Positions 57,897 through 64,000 of a stretch of 64,000 bases of DNA are shown here, piece by piece. The DNA is taken from positions 3,534,001 to 3,598,000 of the forward strand of contig OZ020267.1 in assembly GCA_963971225.1 (NCBI GenBank). The letters are read 5' to 3'. Made by a program: the position numbers and the translations under genes. The stretch's first letter is position 1. The number at the start of each line of letters is the position of its first letter. Below the pieces are notes generated by a model that made no database searches, was not told where the DNA came from, and saw only the letters and a list, made by a program, of their open reading frames with translations. This stretch comes from Melieria omissa (taxonomy: Eukaryota > Arthropoda > Insecta > Diptera > Ulidiidae).

Positions 57897-59935
57897 TAAG
57901 TTTACATTACCTGCAACATTAGTGGCAAAAACCTTGAATTTCTTTCCAAGCAATGAGGGAAACAAGGCAATCAATTATAAATTAACATAAACTTGAATTC
58001 ATCTCATCCTATCTACTTTTTATGTGATACAAGAAACATAGATGTCCTGTCAAAGTCAGGTCAAAGTAATGCGTCCAAAGATCTCTCGACTTTGTGGACA
58101 AATAGTCTACTCAAACAGGAGTTTCGTAACAAGAAGAGATAACAAGAGAATGGATTCCGAGACGTTAAAACGAGTCGGAAGCCAGTGGCGCACACAGGAT
58201 TGAATTGTGGGAGGTTTTGCGTACAACTTTTGAGGCAAATAGCATTCGAAACCCTATTTTGAACCAACGATTTTTGTGTTTGGGAGCGGTTGAACCACTC
58301 AAAATACCCCTGTCTTAGATAATCTATTTATTTACAAGTTCATTCCCAAAGTTATTCTTGAAATAACCTACAGAGTAGCTAAAAAACAACAACAAGCAAA
58401 TGGTCAGACAAAAATAGTCGACAGTATAATGCAATGCCTCTACAAGACTTCTACGCCTCGAACTCAAAAACATTTGTGCATCCTTATTTGTACTGCAAAA
58501 CTCATATTTCCATTGATCGTTCATCCTCCTCCATGAACTTAACTTCATTAATGTATATAGGGTACCCAGTTAAAATCCTAGAAGTGATCATGTTTCGCCT
58601 AATTTGCGAATATCGAGCAATTGCACCAACTATACGAAATGTAATCCGCGGGCAACAATAGCAACAACAACAACAAATGCAGCACTGTCTGTGCAGCAAA
58701 TTACTTTGGAGGACTTTGAAGGTCTCGCACAATGACAACCAACAATTGCAATTTGTTCGCACACTCCCGCCGGCGAGTGCTAGTGCAATAAACGTTCGCT
58801 GCGTTACCGTGGAGCAAATCGACGCCAATCTCCCATAAAACAGAAAATCTTTGCATTGAAGAAGCAAAACCAGCAGCGTGGTTTTGCGCAGTGTATGTTT
58901 TAAGTTTATTTTCATGAAGTTTGTTTTTTGGTTTGCATAAAAAGTCGAAAAACCACATTTTAGTGAATACAACAACAATGAACACGCAACAAGCAAGCAA
59001 GCAAGTCGCGCTTTGGCCGCTCTGTCAGTTCAATGTGTTGTTGTCAGAGCTATTGTTGATGCCGTTTTTTTGTTATTGTTGCTGTATCCAAATTCAGCTA
59101 CAAGCGCTCGAACCTCTAAACGTGTTCGCTACACTTCGCGCTTCATTAAAAGGCGGGCGGATGCGCAGTTGGTTTTTTGCCATCGCAAAGTCATCTCATA
59201 TGACAACAACAAATTTGCACATGCGCGCTACTCAAAACACACACACACATACATACATATTTACAATAAGACGACAACAAAATATTGAACAAAAGATAAA
59301 CAACTAAACCAAAACGAACCAAACACGAGCAAGCATCTTCACTCCAAAGTAAATTAAAAGATTTCTCTGTAGCACCTTCGAGCGGCGTTTTCCAGTCGTC
59401 TGTTCGTCATTTTCATACATATTTCTTCTGTTCGTTTTCGACATGATACTCGAGGCCGCCATATTGATTTTGTTGTTGCTGCTGTTGAGTTTTTAAAACT
59501 GTTGCTAAAGACGCCAAACCTCGGCGAACGCCAAACTTTGCCCTCACCCCTCACTACTTTCGAGCATGTGGAACAACATACAACAACGAGCCATCAGTCG
59601 CATCCGTTCAACTTGTCGGAGCTTATCTATTTTTGGTAATCATTAAATGAATTTTTTATGAAAATGTAATTCTGCTACCGACATTTTAAGCCGCTTAAAC
59701 AGTGCGTGTGTGTGTATGAAAAGGATGTATGTAGGTTTTCTATAAATAAACACAACATGTTGTTATGTGGGATGTTACAGCAAAAAAAATTAAAGACTTT
59801 TGTTGACTATTATTGCCAAATTATATGAGATCGTTGTGCAAATTTATTTATCTTAATGTTCAATTCAAGAAAGGCTTAAAGCTTCTGTCTGACAGTTTTT
59901 ATTACTAAAAGGCATTTCCTGTATTGTAGGCAGAC
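57897..59935. other. Intron segment, no gene
   Basis: 58590-59620 is GC-richer with CAA runs near 58660. No domain-bearing frame. Confidence 0.5.
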
Positions 59936-60333
59936 TTAGGGGCTTCTAAGTGGCTTAGGTTAGATTGAAATGGTAGCCTCCTACGTGAAAAGTCACTTAA
60001 GCACATCTTATGGCTCTTTGGGATACCACAGTGGATGGCGCGACTCCCCTTACAGTGCTGAGAACTAAAAAGATTCCGTTATAAACTTCGCTATATCCCT
60101 GATAGGCGATAGTTCGGTTTGACTAGTAAAGAAAGCTGAGCCGAGAGACTTAAGTCTTCTTCTGGCTAATGAAGGACACTGACGCAACAGGTGGAGAACG
60201 GTCTCCTCCTTCTCGGACCCGCATCCTCGACAGTAGTCGTTGGATTGCAGTCCCAGTCTTTCCGCATGCTTACCCATAAGACAGTGTAAAGCCTTAGCGA
60301 CTTAAGGCTTGGTACTAGACTGAGAGGATTGGG
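59936..60333 (-). pseudogene. LINE C-terminal fragment
   Basis: Minus-strand frame LHCLMGKHAERLGLQSNDYC then RGCGSEKEETVLHLLRQCPS and LARRRLKSLGSAFF, with a CxxC...H...C knuckle, stopping at 60065. The downstream part contains CTAACCTAAG like other LINE tails here. The hAT element at 60342 abuts its 5' side. Confidence 0.75.
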
Positions 60334-60341
60334 ATGGTGAG

Positions 60342-61297
60342 CAGCGTTGCCGTTTTGGTTATTTTTAACCAAAAATGGTTATTTTTATTTTTGAAAATGG
60401 ATTTTGGTTATATGGTGATTTTCGATCCAACTTGGTTATTTTTAGAACATTGCCCATTGATGACAAAATGTATATTTTATAATATAGCACACTAATACAA
60501 AATGTATCTTAAATATCAATGAGCACAATGTTATTAGGAGTGGCAATAATATTGATACTGATTGATAGTGGCAACTCATAGTCATTGCTTTTTCTCGTAA
60601 AAGAGTAAGCAGCATTTTTTTAATTCGATTAATTCGATACAGTCGTGTCTGGATATAGTGAACTAATTATTGCAAGGCCTGCTCACAGTATTGAGGTTGT
60701 TCACTGTATCAAGGTTAGAATTTTTGTCCAAAAACTCGTTTTATTTGCTCAAACTACACTGTGTGTATATAAATTTAAAAGATCATTGAAATAAAAACTA
60801 AAAAACCGTACTTTCAACCACAATCGGTTTGCACTCGACAAAAACATAACCACTAAGGTCAAGAAACAGCTGATTTTGTAACAATCAATAGCAAAAATAC
60901 AAATTAGGGGAATACCCTCTTTCATTTTTGATTCATTCTTGTGTTTATGGTTGCTTTTTGCTTGAAATTGCTTTCAGATTATTTTTTACTATTTAGAGGT
61001 TTCCGTTTGTTCACTATTTAGAGTACTCCATGTAAAAATTTGAGTGTTCACTATATCGAATTGTTGACTATATCGAGGTGTTCACTATATCGAGGTGTTC
61101 ACTATACCCAGACACGACTGTATGTTTTAAAAGAGTCAGCAACACTTTTTTACGACTACTTTTTGTGAAAGTATTGTTGTTTTGTAAAAGTAAAGTAGTT
61201 GTTTATGTCTAATAAACATTTTGGATATTTTTGTTACATTTTGGTTATTTTTATTTTTGTTCCTGGTTATTAATTTGTTTTTCTTGTGGCAACGCTG
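60342..61297. mobile_element. hAT element with perfect 8-bp duplication, carrying a nested MITE
   Basis: Inverted ends CAGCGTTGCC and GGCAACGCTG; ATGGTGAG stands exactly outside both (60334-60341, 61298-61305). TTGGTTATTTTTA-type repeats recur near both ends. Without the nested pogo-like MITE (60640-61120) the element is about 475 bp. Non-coding. Confidence 0.92.
60640..61120. mobile_element. Pogo-like MITE, CAGTCGTGTCTGG family, copy 3 (long form)
   Basis: 481 bp between TA dinucleotides, ends CAGTCGTGTCTGGATATAG and CCAGACACGACTG. Near the right end TTCACTATATCGAGGTG-like units occur several times in a row. Twice as long as copies 1 and 2, and nested in the hAT element. Confidence 0.88.
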
Positions 61298-61305
61298 ATG
61301 GTGAG

Positions 61306-64000
61306 CAAAAGCGACGAATTGTTCAAACGTATTTTGACACTGCGTAATCGCTGCGAAAAAGAGAAAAATATAACGGTAAAGTAGTACTCGGCCTAGTAAA
61401 CAAAATGTGATTATAGTGACTCTTTCGCCACTTTACTCGGTCACTGACTCAATCAACAACTCGCCTTACTGCTTAGACGAAACGAGTACTCGTTCGAGTT
61501 GCTGTCTCGTCACTCTACTCGTTACGTGTAATCAAGCCTTTAGTGAGACGGAAATTTCCGAACACAGTTAAGGACCCTGTCTGACTTCACAGCACATTAG
61601 GGGTTACAACTATTCAAATAGATGAAAGTTTAAATGATCGGAATCATCTTCTTCTTCTTTCGAACAGAATTAGCCGCGATTCTCAAAGCTTCTAATTGAA
61701 TGGATGAGAAAATTTATAATTCTTTTGGACAGTGAAGTCACTTTCAAGGGACTGGACTCAATCCCAATTACATCTGTTTTCAGTTACTGCTGACAATGAG
61801 ATTTTCAAAAAATGATTACAATGCTGTACCAGTAGATTTTAGAACAAATCTGTACTACTAGACCCGGTGAAAGAAAGAGCGATTTTTTGTGAGCCCTTAT
61901 GACTGCTGAAGAATCCATGAAGAAGCTCACATAATTCTCATTGAAATCATAATTTGTTCCACATACCACGACTGAATGTTTTGAATCCATCACACAGTTT
62001 TGGACAATCAATTTTTCCATTCTGTGAATTTTTTTTCTCCAGAAATAATAATCAATTTTTAACTGAAAGCACCAAAATACATGAACCAAATTTTAAGTAA
62101 TTTTGTTTTTAAATTGTAGTACCCGGTGCTGGGCCATTACACCTTTGACCTTCTTCCTATCACCTCAAGTAATAACGTTTATTGCGTTATTCAATTTCTA
62201 ACTACCACTTTTTGCGCCTGCCAGCACTTTTCTCTTGCTTGATAAGAGCCAACTATGAAATTTATATCAACAAACACCAACAGAAATGAATGTTTTCGGA
62301 CGCCATTCGCCGGCATAATCGGCCATGGCACGAACCGGCCGATGATGCCCAATGCGATTGGGTCAGAACAAAAATCCGAGTAAAATACAATAATAACAAT
62401 CCTTATGATTAAATGTGGCAATTTGGAAAGTCGTGTTGCAAGTTAATGAAAATGTAATTGGGTACCTATGGGCAGGCGCGATGTTCCAATGCAATGCCGA
62501 AGCATTGAACAAACCGGGTACGTACGGGTCGGTTGCGGCTTGCTTGTGGCTCGCTTCTTTCTGGTGCAGTGGAAAAAATCAGAGGAAGCAGAAGAAGAAG
62601 AGAAGAAAAAGAAGAAAAGAAAGGGGCACAAGAACTAACGATTTTGTGTTGAACATGAATGACGCGCTGTGGCCAAAGTGGTTGGGGGGTGCAAGCGGAA
62701 AATTGCTGTTGCACGCAAAGTGCGGAGGAGCCCATTGCAAGCTCAGTGCGCAGGGCTCAGTCAAGGAGGCAGGAGTGCATGAAGACTGAAAAAGACCTAA
62801 AGGTACAGCTTTGTACAAGTGTGCGTGAAGGTACGTGCAAATTCCGCGCAACCAACTCGTTTACAAGCCATTAATTTTATGTGACGTTCCTCGATGATCG
62901 GTTTTGTCTTTGGTTGGCTGTTTTATCGGGATGCTCAGGTGCAACTTTGCGAGAGATTTCTGCATGAACTGCAAAGTGACTGTTAAAAAGCCAAGATTTA
63001 GGAGCATTTGGAGATATGTGCATTGTGGTACAAGAAGCGATTTTCAATGCCAACCCGAGGCGTTTAAAGCGCCGATCGATGAGACATTATCATGACTTGG
63101 GTTGAGGTGTAAACATGCGCACATTAAAACGTTTAGTGAGTGTAAAGTGCGAAAATTTACAAAGCAATTCTTGGCCCCCAAACACCATAAAACCGATGTG
63201 TATCTAAAAAAACCAAATAAAACCATAATTCAATTCCAAAAATTTAAACAAACAATTTTCAAGCATAATTCAAATAGTGCAATAAAACATAAATCTACTC
63301 AATTTAGCCCACTTTTCAACAGCTTTTCGCATTATTCAACCCCAGTGGTGATTTTCGCCCACTTTCTCAGCAGTGGGTCGCTCACATTTGTATTCAAAAG
63401 TAGCGCCTAATGAATACATTAGCAAATATATATTAACTTTATCGATTTGCTAAACGAATCGTCTAAATTTTCAACGCAACCCCCCGTCGCATTTGATAGC
63501 ACTTAATTTTTTTTAAATACCAACTTGAGCGAATTGAGTTATCGCATTGGTGGTTTTATGAAATTTACTGTACACATTTATTCATCACGTGCGAATAGTT
63601 TACAAATTGAATTTTTCACCGGAATCGGTTCGACTCCGCGAGGTGTATCGGCCATGGTTAGTGGTTAATTTATGCTGAATTTCAGCGTTGGTTCCTATTT
63701 ATTTCATCTTGTATTCATCTTATTTTTATTTATTCATTTTGTGCTCGACAGCCCACGCATTGCGCTGTCGCTTGGTGGCGTCGGAGCGTTTATTATTTGA
63801 CGTTGCTTGCTCGCCGAAATGAAATGTGAGTTGAGCATTAATCAATATCAAATTTGACATTTTACGCTGTTACTCGTTTTTTTTCTATTCCGACAGTAAT
63901 TTCTTTAAAAAATAAATAAAAGAAAAATACTTAATGTATTTTATTGAGAAAAGTGTATGTATTCTATAAGTTTGTGACAAGCTGAAGTGAACTTCAAGGA
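61306..64000. other. Intron or upstream segment to window end, no gene
   Basis: 62150-63810 is GC-richer and transposon-poor. A GGTTCGACTCC motif near 63628 looks like a B box but no tRNA forms around it. No Hox N-terminal exon was found before 64000. Confidence 0.5.

Noticed and set aside
63600..63660. GGTTCGACTCC motif resembling a tRNA B box
   Set aside because: No A box at the right distance and no cloverleaf can be formed around it.

Overview
The window is a piece of insect nuclear DNA, almost certainly from a higher (brachyceran) fly. Its only recognisable host protein-coding sequence is the last coding exon of the Hox gene Sex combs reduced (Scr), on the minus strand at 30891-31198. 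It carries a complete homeodomain and the Scr-specific C-terminal tail. The YPWM/N-terminal exon is not in the window, so 31199-64000 is read as more than 32 kb of the intron upstream of the homeobox exon, and positions below 30891 as the 3' side of Scr. The Hox gene, a dipteran-type 5S rRNA, opa-like CAG tracts and the transposon types (mariner, hAT, pogo, TTAA elements, RNase H-bearing LINEs) all fit a fly. The size and transposon load suggest something larger than Drosophila, perhaps a tephritid, but the species cannot be fixed from sequence alone.

Layout. 1-16.5 kb: non-coding DNA with MITEs, a 0.7 kb TAC/TTC satellite-like tract, GC-richer blocks and a mariner carrying a younger TTAA element. 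16.5-26.4 kb: a pol III cluster of four identical tRNA-Lys(TTT) genes and one intact 5S rRNA gene, all on the minus strand, separated by transposons. One of these is a 5'-truncated LINE with an intact RNase H domain and a 13-bp target duplication. 26.4-30.9 kb: DNA downstream of Scr, with a candidate poly(A) signal near 26.5 kb. Directly after the Scr stop is a coding-like stretch in the Scr frame, interrupted by only a few stops. 31.2-64 kb: the Scr intron, with AT-rich DNA full of dead transposons alternating with GC-richer, repeat-poor blocks that are plausible but unproven cis-regulatory DNA.

Much of the structure is non-autonomous transposons. At least nine elements have TTAA(-like) flanks, ends of the form CCCTTTCG or CCCTTCG, and a short palindrome near one end only. 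Two further TTAA elements have other termini. There are three hAT elements with 8-bp duplications, three pogo-like MITEs, four Tc1/mariner transposase relics and several LINE tails. Several are nested and give a relative order of insertion. In one case a second copy of the host element in this window serves as the empty site.

How it fits together: Scr is the functional core. The tRNA/5S cluster lies on its 3' side and could in principle be a chromatin boundary. The rest is intron or intergenic DNA shaped by transposition. No second protein-coding host gene, no other homeobox and no miR-10 hairpin were found.
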